A stretch of 64,000 nucleotides of DNA from Nocardia higoensis NBRC 100133 (GTDB lineage: Bacteria; Actinomycetota; Actinomycetes; Mycobacteriales; Mycobacteriaceae), in the NCBI RefSeq assembly GCF_000308595.1, contig NZ_BAGA01000079.1:1-64000 (forward strand), in the 5' to 3' direction. The number at the start of each line of letters is the position of its first letter. Position 1 is the first letter of the stretch. Below, piece by piece: positions 52,929 to 62,484 of this stretch. The notes under the pieces are model-generated. The model did no database searches. It saw only the letters and a list, made by a program, of their open reading frames with translations, and was not told where the DNA came from. A program made the position numbers and the translations under genes.

Positions 52929-54452
52929 CTAGCTGCGGAATCCGGCGATCCGGTCGATGCGCTCGACCACGGGCATCGCGTCCGGGATGTCACCGAAGGA
53001 TTGCGCCGCGGCCATCGCCGCGCTCGCCCAGCGGAAATCTTCGGGGCCCGCGACCCAATCGTGACCCGCGAGCCGGTAGGCCAGAGCGGCGGTGAAGGCG
53101 GCGGCCGCGCCCGGAGAATCCTCCACGCGGACCGCGAGCGCGGGGCCGATGTCGAGGCGGACCTGAGTCGAACGCACGTGACAGCGGAAGTGCTCGATGA
53201 CGCAGACGCAACCGACGCCGAGGGCGCGCAGCCGGCTGATCACCTCGGCGTCGAAGACGGCGGGATCGTCGTAACCCTGGCCGGCGAAGTCCGTCGCGGG
53301 CGAGAGCAGCTGGGCCAGCTCGCGCCTGCTGCCGACGAGATAGTCGATGCGGTCGAAGAATTCGTAGTAGTACTGCGGCACCAGGACGGGGGGCGCGGCG
53401 TGCACGAACAGCCGGGGGCGTGGCGCGGCGCGCACGGTGCGCAAGACGTGCTCGAGCACCGAGGTGGGGTGCTCGAGGGTGAGGAAGACCGCGTCACTGC
53501 CGGTGATCGTCTCGAGCACCTCGGTGGCGGAGAGGTCTTCGACGGTCAGGCGGACGCTGTCGGCGTCGTGTTCGATGGTGGCGAACGAGCCGGTGGCCGT
53601 GACGATCACCGCGCCCACGGGGGTCGGCTCACCGGCGACGGTCTTGAGATAGCGGGCACCGACGCGATGGCGGTGCAGGTAGGCGGTGATGCGGCGGCCG
53701 GCCTGGTCGTCGCCGACGGTGGCGATCAGTTCGGTGCCGAACCCCAGCCGGGCGGCGGCGACGGCACGGTTGAGTCCTTTGCCGCCGATCTTCTCGGTGA
53801 AACTTCCCCGTGCGGGCGCGCTTTCGCGGGGCAGGTGATCGGTGCGGTAGATGTGGTCGATGACGGCATCGCCGATGACCACGACGGCGCCGCGCGACGG
53901 CGGGACGGCGGGGGTGTCGGCGGCGGCGGGGGAATCGTCGTATCCGGTTGCGCCCGGCGGGGTTCGGTCGTAGCCGGGGGCGGCGTCGAGCAGCGCGGCA
54001 AGGTCGGTGAACGCCCGGTGTTCAGGGGTGGTGCGCAGGTAGCGGGCGGTGAGCTCGGCGGGATCGGGTGTGGCGCCGACGAGTTCGTGCAGCCGGGTCC
54101 AGTGCTCGGCGAGGTAGGCGCGGCGCTCGCCGAGATCGGCGGCGTAGAGACGGTCCAGGTCGATCCCGCCGGGCGCGCGGTCGCGCCACCAGCCGAGCGC
54201 CAGCGCCGAGTCGACGATGAAACGTCTGCTGGGAGTAAGCTTTTCGGCGCATTCACGCACAACCGGAGCGACCACGAGACGGGGGTCGGCGACGCCGTCG
54301 CGGTGGGCGCGGCGGCGGATCACCGGTAGATCGAGCAGGGGTGAGATGTCGATTTCGGTGGTGCGCAGGCGATCCGCGCTCAGACCGGAGCGTTTGCAGA
54401 GTCTGGTGAGGATGTTGCGGACGGCGACGGTCCCCGGTTGCTGCGCCGTCAT
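52929..54452 (-). CDS. PfkB-family carbohydrate kinase homolog lacking the catalytic Asp
   Basis: The product is 507 aa. An N-terminal helical domain (about 1-175) of unknown type precedes a ribokinase/PfkB fold (about 185-500). The first signature, EKIGGKGLNRAVAAARLG (about 218-235), is intact. The second, normally DTxGAGDxF, reads DSPGAAAAF (about 448-456): both the glycine of the anion hole and the catalytic Asp are Ala. It is therefore probably a pseudokinase that still binds sugar or nucleotide. Whether the N-terminal domain regulates or uses this is unknown. Confidence 0.82.
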   Translation of the reverse strand: MTAQQPGTVAVRNILTRLCKRSGLSADRLRTTEIDISPLLDLPVIRRRAHRDGVADPRLVVAPVVRECAEKLTPSRRFIVDSALALGWWRDRAPGGIDLDRLYAADLGERRAYLAEHWTRLHELVGATPDPAELTARYLRTTPEHRAFTDLAALLDAAPGYDRTPPGATGYDDSPAAADTPAVPPSRGAVVVIGDAVIDHIYRTDHLPRESAPARGSFTEKIGGKGLNRAVAAARLGFGTELIATVGDDQAGRRITAYLHRHRVGARYLKTVAGEPTPVGAVIVTATGSFATIEHDADSVRLTVEDLSATEVLETITGSDAVFLTLEHPTSVLEHVLRTVRAAPRPRLFVHAAPPVLVPQYYYEFFDRIDYLVGSRRELAQLLSPATDFAGQGYDDPAVFDAEVISRLRALGVGCVCVIEHFRCHVRSTQVRLDIGPALAVRVEDSPGAAAAFTAALAYRLAGHDWVAGPEDFRWASAAMAAAQSFGDIPDAMPVVERIDRIAGFRS

Positions 54453-54645
54453 GGGCGATCGCCCCTTCGCTGGTGCTCACGTGAAAGCCGAGTGGCCTGC
54501 AGCCACTGTTGTTACGGTGAATTCTGCCAGTGTTACGGCAAATGCCGCGTCCGAACCGGCAACTGCCGAAAATGTTATGGCGATGAACGACCCCACCCGG
54601 CACACTGGTAGCAGGTGACGCATCGCCCGCACAGGGGAGGCACCC

Positions 54646-55068
54646 ATGAACAGTTTGTTCGCGCATATCCCGGCCACGCGCATACGAATCGACCGGACGT
54701 CGATGACCAGCGAGGTGAGCCCGGAACGGGCGGCGCGTGAATCCAGGGCAGGGCCACGCTGCTGGCGGTTGAGCTGGCTACCGGACCGGTGGCTCTCGCG
54801 CAGTCAGGCGCTGGCGGGCATGGAACTGGATGTGCTGCTCAGCGATATGGACGCGGTCGACGACCGGATCGGGTTCGCGATGATGGAGACGCGCGCGGAT
54901 CTGCTCGGGATGACCGTGCAGGAGGTGGCGACGACGATCTGGAATCGGATCGTGGCGCGCCGCTACGCCCAACACGGCCCGCCGGGGCCGGATGTGCGGG
55001 AATGGCTGGAGTTGCCGCCGGATTTCGACTCCGGCAGCAGCAGGAGGGTGTTCCCCGAGCACGCATGA
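54646..55068 (+). CDS. Conserved hypothetical protein
   Basis: The product is 140 aa with no known domain. The central part WRLSWLPDRWLSRSQALAGM and MDAVDDRIGFAMMETRADLL looks helical and well conserved in composition; GGGGAGG precedes the ATG. It is followed by a terminator shared with pyrD. Confidence 0.65.
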   Translation: MNSLFAHIPATRIRIDRTSMTSEVSPERAARESRAGPRCWRLSWLPDRWLSRSQALAGMELDVLLSDMDAVDDRIGFAMMETRADLLGMTVQEVATTIWNRIVARRYAQHGPPGPDVREWLELPPDFDSGSSRRVFPEHA

Positions 55069-55108
55069 TCCTCCGCCGGTGAATCCGGCTCGGGTGGATC
55101 GGCTTTCC

Positions 55109-55138
55109 AGGCGCAGCATTTCCTCGAATGCTGCGCCT
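55109..55138. terminator. Bidirectional terminator
   Basis: AGGCGCAGCATT-TCCTCG-AATGCTGCGCCT forms a perfect 12-base-pair stem with a 6-base loop between convergent genes; T residues flank both sides. Confidence 0.85.
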
Positions 55139-55144
55139 TCGTCG

Positions 55145-56272
55145 TCAGTGGGAGCCGGACTCCCGGTGGCCGAGCGCGGCGCGATCGCCCGCGCCGACCG
55201 CGTCGGCGATCGAGGCGTAACCGTCGCGGCGCAGCCGCTGGGCGAGGCCGCGGTGGATGCGGCGGGTCCAGAACGGGCCGCCGTAGATGAATCCGGTGTA
55301 GCCCTGCAGCAGGCTCGCGCCGGCCAGGATACGTTCGTAGGCCTGGTCGGGGGTTTCGATGCCGCCGACCGAGATCAGTGCCAGCCGGTCGCCGACGCGG
55401 CGGTACAGCCGGCGCAACACCTCGAGGGAGCGGTCCGCGACCGGCGGCCCGGACAGTCCACCGCCGCCGATCTCGGTCACGGTGGCGGCGTCGGTGCGCA
55501 ACCCGGCGCGGCCGATGGTGGTGTTGGTGGCCACGATGCCCGCCAGCCCGAGTTCCACGGCGAGGTCGGCGACGGCGTCGATGTCCTCGTCGGACAGATC
55601 GGGGGCGATCTTGACCAGCACCGGCACCGGGCGCCCGGATTCGGCGACGGTGTCGAGCACGGTGCGCAGCAGCGGGCGCAGCGATTCGACCGCTTGCAGG
55701 TCGCGCAGGCCGGGGGTGTTGGGGGAGCTGACGTTGACGACCACGAAGTCGGCCAGCGGGCCGAGCAGGGCGGCGCTGGTGGCGTAGTCGGCGGGAGCGT
55801 CGGCGGCGGCGACAACTTTGGTCTTGCCGATATTGGCGCCGAGGGGAACGGTGGCGGTGCGGGCCCGCAACTGTTCGGCGGCCGCGGCGGCGCCGTGGTT
55901 GTTGAAGCCCATCCGGTTGATCAGCGCCCGGTCGGCGGGCAGTCGGAACAGGCGCGGGGCGGGGTTACCGGGCTGGGCGTGGGCGGTGACGGTGCCGATC
56001 TCGGCGAATCCCCAGCCCAGCGGCCCCCACACGTCGACGCCCTCGGCGTTCTTGTCGAAGCCGGCGGCCAGGCCGAGCGGCGCACGGAACCGGACACCGA
56101 AGACGGTGTTGTGCAGGATCTCGTCGTCGACGACGGCGATCCGGCTCAGCAGGACCCGCAGCGGCGCGATCCGGGCGGCCAGCCGCATCGCCGCGAACGC
56201 GAGGTGGTGGGCGCGTTCGGGCGGCAGCAGGAACATCAGTCGCAGGAGCAGCGCATACATCCGTCCCATCAC
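55145..56272 (-). CDS. pyrD: Dihydroorotate dehydrogenase (quinone), class 2
   Basis: The product is 375 aa. The class 2 N-terminal membrane-associating helix is present ([18 protein letters not shown]). Motifs: [45 protein letters not shown] (catalytic Ser region), and [17 protein letters not shown] and GFIYGGPF near the FMN phosphate. It oxidises dihydroorotate to orotate with quinone as acceptor in pyrimidine synthesis. Its start overlaps the preceding DUF5703 gene by four bases, and lppL lies before that, as in M. tuberculosis (Rv2138-Rv2139). Confidence 0.95.
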   Translation of the reverse strand: MMGRMYALLLRLMFLLPPERAHHLAFAAMRLAARIAPLRVLLSRIAVVDDEILHNTVFGVRFRAPLGLAAGFDKNAEGVDVWGPLGWGFAEIGTVTAHAQPGNPAPRLFRLPADRALINRMGFNNHGAAAAAEQLRARTATVPLGANIGKTKVVAAADAPADYATSAALLGPLADFVVVNVSSPNTPGLRDLQAVESLRPLLRTVLDTVAESGRPVPVLVKIAPDLSDEDIDAVADLAVELGLAGIVATNTTIGRAGLRTDAATVTEIGGGGLSGPPVADRSLEVLRRLYRRVGDRLALISVGGIETPDQAYERILAGASLLQGYTGFIYGGPFWTRRIHRGLAQRLRRDGYASIADAVGAGDRAALGHRESGSH

Positions 56273-56520
56273 ATCCCCGGTTCGGGCTTGGGTAGTAGGG
56301 CGCTCTTACGACGGCGCAGCAGCACCTTGCGGCTGCCGTCGGTGTAGGCGCGCACCCGGGACAGCTCCCAGCCGCCGAATTCGGCTTGGATGGCCAGGCG
56401 CATCGAGGCGGTGACCCTGGTGACTTCCCTGGGCAGCCGCAGCGGCACGTACTCGTAATCGTCGCCTTCGCCGCCGGTCTCCCAACCGGCGGGGAAGGCG
56501 CGGGAACTGCTCGACGCCAT
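56269..56520 (-). CDS. DUF5703-family small protein
   Basis: The product is 83 aa. The conserved part is [20 protein letters not shown] and [19 protein letters not shown], which I associate with DUF5703, a short actinobacterial family of unknown function. It is sandwiched without gaps between lppL and pyrD and overlaps pyrD by four bases, so it is co-translated with them. Confidence 0.8.
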   Translation of the reverse strand: MASSSSRAFPAGWETGGEGDDYEYVPLRLPREVTRVTASMRLAIQAEFGGWELSRVRAYTDGSRKVLLRRRKSALLPKPEPGM

Positions 56521-57543
56521 CTACTGCCCTTCCTTCAGCTCGTCCGCCGGGATCCGCTGCAGGCCGTCACCGGCGGCGGAGCCGACGAACAGGTCACCGG
56601 TGCGTTCGTCGACGGCGACGGTGTCGGGTTGACGCACCGTCGGATAGCGCCCGACCTCCTGCCCTATCCCCGTCGACAGATCGAATCCGACGACCTCGTT
56701 GCTCTGCGTGCACGTCACCCACACGATCTCCGACCGGCGATCGTAGGCGAGCGCGTAAGGCGATGATCTTACCGGGAACCGCTGCCGCAGGACGAGCGGT
56801 CCGGTGGTGTAGACCAGCAGTTCGGATCCGGCGGTGTCGGCGACGAGGACCCGGCCGAAGTGGTCGGCGATCATGTTCGCCGCACCGTCACCGGCTCGCA
56901 GCGACAGCCCGAGACGGTCCCGACCGGGGGTGATCTCGGTCAGCGAGGTCTGGTGCCGGTCGAGGGCGGCCAGCCGGTCACCGGCGCGCACGACGACATC
57001 GGCGGTGACCAGTCCGGGCACGGTGGTGGCGACCTGCCCGTCGGCGGTGACGGTGCGGACCCGGCCCTCGGCATCGCCGACGATCAGGCCGCCGTCGCCG
57101 TCGGGCAGCGCCGAACGCAGGTCGCCGTCGAGCGCCACCTCGGTGACGGCGCCGGTGGCGGCGTCCACGCGCAGCACCCGGTTGCGGACGGGCACCAGGA
57201 TTTCGCCGTCGACGCCCTGCGACAGCGCGAACGCGGGCGCGGGCAGGGTCACCGTGCGCACCACCAGTCCGTCGGCGGGATCGATGATCAGCAGGGTGGT
57301 GCCGGGGTCGGTGTCGAGTCCGGCGAGCAGCCCGGTGCCCGATTCGGCGAGCAGGACATCGACGGGGCCGGGCAGCGCGAACAGGTCACCGGCCGGGGTG
57401 ACGGTGGTCGGCGGGGCGGGAGCCGCGGTGGCCGGCTCCCTGGTCGCGACCTGCGCGCCGGGATCGTCGGAACCGCAGCCGGTGAGTACCAGCAGCGAGG
57501 CCACCACCACCAGGATCGGGGAAACCGGACCGCCAGGGCGCAT
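56521..57543 (-). CDS. lppL: Beta-propeller lipoprotein, LppL-like
   Basis: The product is 340 aa. A lipoprotein signal ends in the lipobox VLTGC (about residue 22). The mature part is a repeat-rich beta-propeller-like domain (LLAGLDTDPGTTLLIIDPAD, VDAATGAVTEVALDG, YALAYDRRSEIVWVTCTQS). In M. tuberculosis lppL (Rv2138) sits directly before pyrD, as here. ATG 57543 has AAGGAG eight bases upstream; the upstream in-frame extension to 57606 would hide the signal peptide. Function unknown. Confidence 0.87.
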   Translation of the reverse strand: MRPGGPVSPILVVVASLLVLTGCGSDDPGAQVATREPATAAPAPPTTVTPAGDLFALPGPVDVLLAESGTGLLAGLDTDPGTTLLIIDPADGLVVRTVTLPAPAFALSQGVDGEILVPVRNRVLRVDAATGAVTEVALDGDLRSALPDGDGGLIVGDAEGRVRTVTADGQVATTVPGLVTADVVVRAGDRLAALDRHQTSLTEITPGRDRLGLSLRAGDGAANMIADHFGRVLVADTAGSELLVYTTGPLVLRQRFPVRSSPYALAYDRRSEIVWVTCTQSNEVVGFDLSTGIGQEVGRYPTVRQPDTVAVDERTGDLFVGSAAGDGLQRIPADELKEGQ

Positions 57544-57689
57544 CCACCGAACTCCTTCACCACCGGAAAAATCGACACTCCATCTGACCATGCGACCCCG
57601 ACACACCGACCGACCGGGGTCCGGCGGGTCGCCGTGTCGGTGATCGGCGTTACGGTGAACGTCCCAGCGTCCGACCCAGGGAGAAGTGT

Positions 57690-58049
57690 GTGGCCGCCGA
57701 GCAACGATCGGGGTTCGCCGTCGACGATGTCACTCTCGGCCGGTTCGCGCACGGCTTCGGCACCGCCGAGGACGGCAGGCCCTTCGCTTTCCGCACCGTG
57801 CGTGCGGTGCTGTCGCTGGAGATCTACCGCGCCGACCTCGACGCGGGCGCCGTGCCCGGACCCGAGGACATCGTCGCCGTCGCCCAGGCGCGGGTGACCG
57901 ATGTCGACCTCGACGACGAACGCAGCGTCGTCGCACTGGTCCGTGACCTGATCCCGACGGCCGAGGCGGTGCAGCACGACCCGACTCCGCGTGGGGTGAC
58001 GGTGCGGGCCCTGCTGGGGCGACTGGGATCTGTCCTAGATGGTAAGTAG
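57690..58049 (+). CDS. Conserved hypothetical protein, Rv2137c-like position
   Basis: The product is 119 aa: FAHGFGTAEDGRPFAFRTVRA and LSLEIYRADLDAGAVPGPED are the most regular parts, with no known domain. The GTG start has AGGGAGAAG upstream. Its place divergent from lppL matches that of Rv2137c in M. tuberculosis. It runs to within 6 bases of the following lipoprotein gene. Confidence 0.75.
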   Translation: MAAEQRSGFAVDDVTLGRFAHGFGTAEDGRPFAFRTVRAVLSLEIYRADLDAGAVPGPEDIVAVAQARVTDVDLDDERSVVALVRDLIPTAEAVQHDPTPRGVTVRALLGRLGSVLDGK

Positions 58050-58055
58050 GTAGTG

Positions 58056-58595
58056 ATGCACCCCACTCGTTCGTTACGGACCGCGCTCGTCGCAGCCGCC
58101 CTGATCGTCCTCGGCACGGTGACCGCCTGCGGGTCGGACACCTCCGACGACGCCGCTGTCGACGCGGCCCGCTCCAAGGCGATCGCCGCCTTGTCGTCCT
58201 CGGCGGCCGCCACATCCAGTTCGATCGCCGCGCGCACCATCCCGACCGCCGCGGAGCTGGACGCGCAGATCAAGCGTGCGCTGGACCCGGCGCTGCCCGA
58301 CAGCGAACGCACCGCCCTGATCGAGGACGGTGACGCCTTCCGCGACGCCATCCCCGACATGTACAAGGCGTTGCAGGACAACCCGCGCGCGGTCTACGGC
58401 GTCACCGACCCGGTCTTCGACAACCACGACGGCACCCTGACCGCGACGATGCGCCTGGACAAGGACGGCACCGGCACCGCGGTGCGCACCACCATCGTGC
58501 ACTTCGTCTACCTCGACGACCGGTGGAAGATCTCCCGCGACGATCTGTGCGGGATCCTGCGTTCGGCCGATTACCGCACTCCGGCCTGCGGATAG
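58056..58595 (+). CDS. Mtb12-like lipoprotein
   Basis: The product is 179 aa. A lipoprotein signal ends in the lipobox VTAC (Cys about 25). The mature part matches the low-molecular-weight antigen Mtb12 pattern: IPTAAELDAQIKRALDPALP, YGVTDPVFDNHDGTLTATMR and FVYLDDRWKISRDDLCGIL. The family is secreted or membrane-anchored in mycobacteria and of unknown function. The MmpL gene follows after 15 bases. Confidence 0.82.
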   Translation: MHPTRSLRTALVAAALIVLGTVTACGSDTSDDAAVDAARSKAIAALSSSAAATSSSIAARTIPTAAELDAQIKRALDPALPDSERTALIEDGDAFRDAIPDMYKALQDNPRAVYGVTDPVFDNHDGTLTATMRLDKDGTGTAVRTTIVHFVYLDDRWKISRDDLCGILRSADYRTPACG

Positions 58596-58610
58596 AGTCC
58601 CGACGCGCTC

Positions 58611-60707
58611 ATGTTGCATTCCGGTTCCCTGCGGTGGGGGCGTTTCGTCCACCGTCATCGTTTCCTCGTGCTCGCGTTCGTGGCGTTCACGGTTCTGCTG
58701 TCGGGCTGGTACGGCCGTGATCTGGGTGATCGGTTCACCCAGGAGGGCTGGTTCGACGAGTCCAGCGAGTCGGTCGCCGCGGCGAAGCTGGCCGACACCA
58801 CCTTCGGCCGCGACACCGACTCCGACCTGATCCTGTTGTTCACCGCCCCCGAAGGCGCCACCGTCGACGATCCGCCGGTGCGTGCGGCGGTCACCGGGTA
58901 TCTGGCCGAACTGTTACGCGACTACGACGAGCAGATCCTCAAGATCGACAGCTATTGGGACAGCCCGTTCGCGGGCCAGGCCACCGACGCCACCCACACC
59001 CACGCCTTCGCCAGCGTCGGATTGCGCGGGGACGGCGGCACCGAGACCGTCGAGAACTATCTCGAGATCCAGGCCGCGCTCGATGCCGGTGTCGTCGGCG
59101 GCGGTCCCGGCGGGACGACGGTGCAGCTGGCCGGATTGCAGCCGATCGTCGAGGGCATCAACATCGGCATGCAGAACGACATCCGGCGCGCGGAACTGAT
59201 CGCGCTGCCGCTGGTGGCCATCCTGCTGTACTTCGTGTTCGGCGGCGTGGTCGGCGCGCTGCTGCCGGTGCTGATCGGCGGCATGACAGTGCTGGGCACC
59301 CAGGGCATCCTGCGCGGCCTCACCGACCACATCGACGTGAATGTGTTCGCCAGCGCGGTGATGACGCTGGTCAGCCTCGGTCTGGCCATCGACTACGGGC
59401 TGTTCACGGTGACCCGGTTCCGGGAGGAGCTGGCCGCCGGGCGCAGCGTGGAGGAGGCGACCGCGCGCACGGTCGCCACCGCCGGGCGCACGGTGCTGTT
59501 CTCCGCGGCGATCATCGCGGTGAGTCTGGCGGCGCTGTTCATCTTCCCCAACGGCGTGCTGCGCTCGGTTCCCTACGGCGGTATCAGCTCGGTGCTGCTG
59601 GCGGCGGTGCTGTCGGTGACGGCGTTGCCTGCGGCGCTGGCCATCGCCGGACACAATATCGACTTCCTGGGCTGGAAACGGTTCTCGCGCACCAAGACCG
59701 AAGCCGAGATCGATGCCGGGTTCTTCTCGAAGCTGGCGACGGTGTCGATGCGGCGGCCGTGGACGGTGACGCTGTCGATCGTGTTCGTGCTGCTGGCGCT
59801 GGCGGTGCCGTTGCGCCACATCGAGTTCGGCGGGATCAGCGAACGCTATCTGGCCTCGGACAATCCGGCGCGGGTGGCGCAGGAGGATTTCGACGAGCTG
59901 TTCCCCGGTTTCCGCACCGAGCCGCTGCGGCTGGTGGTGGTCGGCGCGGATTCGGCCCAGCTGGGCGAAATCCGCCAGGCCGCCAACCAGATCCCGGGGT
60001 TGACGGGCCGGTTCGAACCGGCAGTGCCCACCACCGACGGCATCAACGTCCTCGACGCGGGGCTGCGGGACAAACGCGACGCCGACGCGGTGATCGCGGC
60101 ACTGCGCGCGATTCCGGAACCCGAAGGCGTGGAAATCATGGTGGCCGGGGTGCCCGCGCTGGAACGCGACAGCATCAACGGCCTGCTCGAGGGCCTGCCG
60201 CTGCTGTTGCTGATCCTGGTCGCGGCCGCGCTGGCGATCATGTACGCGGCGTTCCGGTCGGTGGTGCTGGCGGTCAAGGCGGTGGTGATGAGCGCGTTGA
60301 GCCTGCTCACCACCCTCGGCATCCTGACGTGGGTGTTCGTGCAGGGGCACGGCGCCGGGGTCTTCGATTTCACGCCGGGGCCGTTGATGTTCGCGGTGCT
60401 GGCGTTGATCGTGGCGGTGATCTTCGGGTTGTCCACCGACTACGAGGTGTTCCTGCTCTCGCGGGTCAGCGAAGCCCGCGCGGGCGGCGCCGAACCGCAG
60501 GAGGCGATCCGCTACGGCATCGCCCACACCGGCAGCGTGATCACCTCCGCGGCGGCGATCCTGATCGTGGTGACCGGCGCGTTCGGGTTCTCCGACCTGG
60601 TGCTGATGAAGTACATCGCCTACGGCATGATCGCCGCGCTGCTCATCGACGCCACCGTCATCCGGCTGATGCTGACACCCGCGGTGCTGAAACTGATCTG
60701 GAGATGA
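58611..60707 (+). CDS. MMPL-family RND transporter
   Basis: The product is 698 aa with about 12 hydrophobic segments in two halves, each half with an extracytoplasmic loop (about 40-185 and 400-520). The proton-relay acids of the family are visible: LGLAIDYGLFTVTRFREEL in segment 4 and FGLSTDYEVFLLSRV in segment 10. Such proteins export lipids in mycolic-acid bacteria. The size is that of short MmpL proteins (compare MmpL11 and MmpL13). It is 15 bases after a lipoprotein gene, and the two may work together. Confidence 0.92.
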   Translation: MLHSGSLRWGRFVHRHRFLVLAFVAFTVLLSGWYGRDLGDRFTQEGWFDESSESVAAAKLADTTFGRDTDSDLILLFTAPEGATVDDPPVRAAVTGYLAELLRDYDEQILKIDSYWDSPFAGQATDATHTHAFASVGLRGDGGTETVENYLEIQAALDAGVVGGGPGGTTVQLAGLQPIVEGINIGMQNDIRRAELIALPLVAILLYFVFGGVVGALLPVLIGGMTVLGTQGILRGLTDHIDVNVFASAVMTLVSLGLAIDYGLFTVTRFREELAAGRSVEEATARTVATAGRTVLFSAAIIAVSLAALFIFPNGVLRSVPYGGISSVLLAAVLSVTALPAALAIAGHNIDFLGWKRFSRTKTEAEIDAGFFSKLATVSMRRPWTVTLSIVFVLLALAVPLRHIEFGGISERYLASDNPARVAQEDFDELFPGFRTEPLRLVVVGADSAQLGEIRQAANQIPGLTGRFEPAVPTTDGINVLDAGLRDKRDADAVIAALRAIPEPEGVEIMVAGVPALERDSINGLLEGLPLLLLILVAAALAIMYAAFRSVVLAVKAVVMSALSLLTTLGILTWVFVQGHGAGVFDFTPGPLMFAVLALIVAVIFGLSTDYEVFLLSRVSEARAGGAEPQEAIRYGIAHTGSVITSAAAILIVVTGAFGFSDLVLMKYIAYGMIAALLIDATVIRLMLTPAVLKLIWR

Positions 60708-60834
60708 ACCGGCCGAACCAGGGATCGGATACCGCTGATCGAAATCCTTGATCGGCGTTTCGGCGGGCATTGTGCTCGAGCGGCAGGGGCGCGGCATCCG
60801 GCCGTGCCCGGTACGCCTGGGAGAGGACGAATCC

Positions 60835-61722
60835 ATGATCTTGGTGACGGCGGCGACCGGTTCCATCGGCAGTCATCTGGTGCGCCGGCTACGGGAACAG
60901 GGCGCGCCGGTGCGGGCGCTGGTCCGTGACGACGCGAAGGGGCGCTCGCTCGGAGTCGACTACGTGGTCGGCGATTTCGACGACCCCGCGTCGCTGACGG
61001 CCGCGCTCGACGGCGTGGAGCGGGTGTTCCTCAACGGGCCGGGCGCGCTACCGGTCGAGGGGGAACAGCCCGCGGTGCGCGGGCAGAAGGCGGTGATCGA
61101 TGCCGCGCGGGCAGCGGGCGCCTCGCATGTGGTGAAGGTGTCGGTGTGGGACGCCGCGCCGGGGGCGCCGCTGTCGCAGGGCGTGCACTGGGAGATCGAG
61201 GAGTATCTGCGGGCGTCCGGGCTGGGCTGGTCGGCGTTGCGGCCTGCCGGGTTCATGCAGAACTTCCTGGCACCGACGGCGTTCACCCCCGACGGCCGGT
61301 TGATCGCCTCCTACGGTGACGCCGCCGTCGCCTACATCGACGCCGCCGATATCGCCGCGAGCGCGGCCGCCGTGCTCACCGCCGGGCAACCGGATTCGGG
61401 TGGGGTGGTGCTCACCGGCAGCGAAGCGCTCACCGATGCCGAGGTGGCTGAGCAACTTTCGAAGATCCTGGGCCGCACCGTCGAACTCGCGCCCTTCCCC
61501 GCTTCCTCGATCGCCTCCGCGCTCAGCGCCCAGGGCCTGCCCGGCTGGTTCGCCGCACAGCTCGCGACGCTGGTCGAGCAGGTCGCCGGGGGCGCGCAGA
61601 GCGTCCCAACGACGGGGGTGGCGGAGCTGACCGGACGTCCGGCGCGCAGCTTCGCGGAGTTCCTCGCCGACAATGCCGACGCGGTGCGCGCGGCGGCGGA
61701 TTCGGCGGCTACCGGCCTGTAA
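60835..61722 (+). CDS. NmrA-like atypical SDR / NAD(P)-binding reductase
   Basis: The product is 295 aa from ATG 60835, with GAGAGGA upstream. The Rossmann motif is [16 protein letters not shown], followed by [20 protein letters not shown] and the body of the atypical SDR family (quinone reductase QOR2/NmrA-like): [34 protein letters not shown]. No catalytic YxxxK is evident, as usual for the family. Its role may be redox sensing or reduction of quinones. Confidence 0.85.
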   Translation: MILVTAATGSIGSHLVRRLREQGAPVRALVRDDAKGRSLGVDYVVGDFDDPASLTAALDGVERVFLNGPGALPVEGEQPAVRGQKAVIDAARAAGASHVVKVSVWDAAPGAPLSQGVHWEIEEYLRASGLGWSALRPAGFMQNFLAPTAFTPDGRLIASYGDAAVAYIDAADIAASAAAVLTAGQPDSGGVVLTGSEALTDAEVAEQLSKILGRTVELAPFPASSIASALSAQGLPGWFAAQLATLVEQVAGGAQSVPTTGVAELTGRPARSFAEFLADNADAVRAAADSAATGL

Positions 61723-61772
61723 AGCGTTTCCGTCCAGTACTTCTGGCGGAAGATCCTGCCAGACTCGCAGTC

Positions 61773-62237
61773 ATGAGCGACTACATCGCATGGCTGCGCG
61801 GATTCGTCGGCCACGCACCGATCCAACTGCACTACGCCGCCGCGGCCGTCATCGACAACGGGCGGGTGCTGCTGCGGCGGCGCGCCGAGGACCAGGGCTG
61901 GGGACTGCCTTGCGGCACGGTCGAATTGGGAGAGACGGTCCGCGACGCGGCGGTGCGTCAGGTGGCCGAGGAGACCGGGTTGGAGGTGAAGGTGAACGCC
62001 CTGCACGGCGTGTACAGCGGGTATCGGCACCGCTTCGCCAATGGTGATGTGGCGCAGACGATCACGACGGTGCTGCGCTGCGGCATCGTCGGCACGCACG
62101 CCCAATCGCTCGCCCCGCAGGTGCAGGAGCTGCGGTTCTGTGATCTGGACGAGGAGCTGCCGGGGCCGCTGATCGACGAACTGCACGCCGACCTGCTGGC
62201 CGATCTGCGTGCGGGCCGGGTCAACGTACTGCGCTGA
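61773..62237 (+). CDS. Nudix hydrolase
   Basis: The product is 154 aa. The Nudix box (GX5EX7REUXEEXGU) reads [25 protein letters not shown] (about 50-74 in two parts): the REU triplet is RQV, so one Glu is Gln, while the metal-binding EE is intact. The N-terminus resembles other small Nudix enzymes acting on nucleotide diphosphates. It is 50 bases behind the NmrA-like gene and may be co-transcribed. Confidence 0.87.
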   Translation: MSDYIAWLRGFVGHAPIQLHYAAAAVIDNGRVLLRRRAEDQGWGLPCGTVELGETVRDAAVRQVAEETGLEVKVNALHGVYSGYRHRFANGDVAQTITTVLRCGIVGTHAQSLAPQVQELRFCDLDEELPGPLIDELHADLLADLRAGRVNVLR

Positions 62238-62484
62238 GGGTCGCGGGCTGACCGTCGTCACGGTCGACGCGCTGTCGCGGTGACAGGCGGTCAGGCCATC
62301 GGCGAGCGAGCGGCCCCGGCAGGGTCGGGCCGACACCGAGCCCGGTCCCTGCCGCGGTCGCACCGTGACGATGCCGTCCGCCGGCCCCGGCCGCGGCGGT
62401 CGGCCGCGCAAGGACGACGACGGCGGCCGCGGGGCGACGACGTGGCGGGAGACTCCGGGTCACCCGGGGCATGGCCGGCGGTGT

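Noticed and set aside
58914-60866. Minus-strand frame of 650 codons opposite the MmpL gene
   Set aside because: His/Arg/Gln-rich shadow translation of the MmpL gene with no domain.
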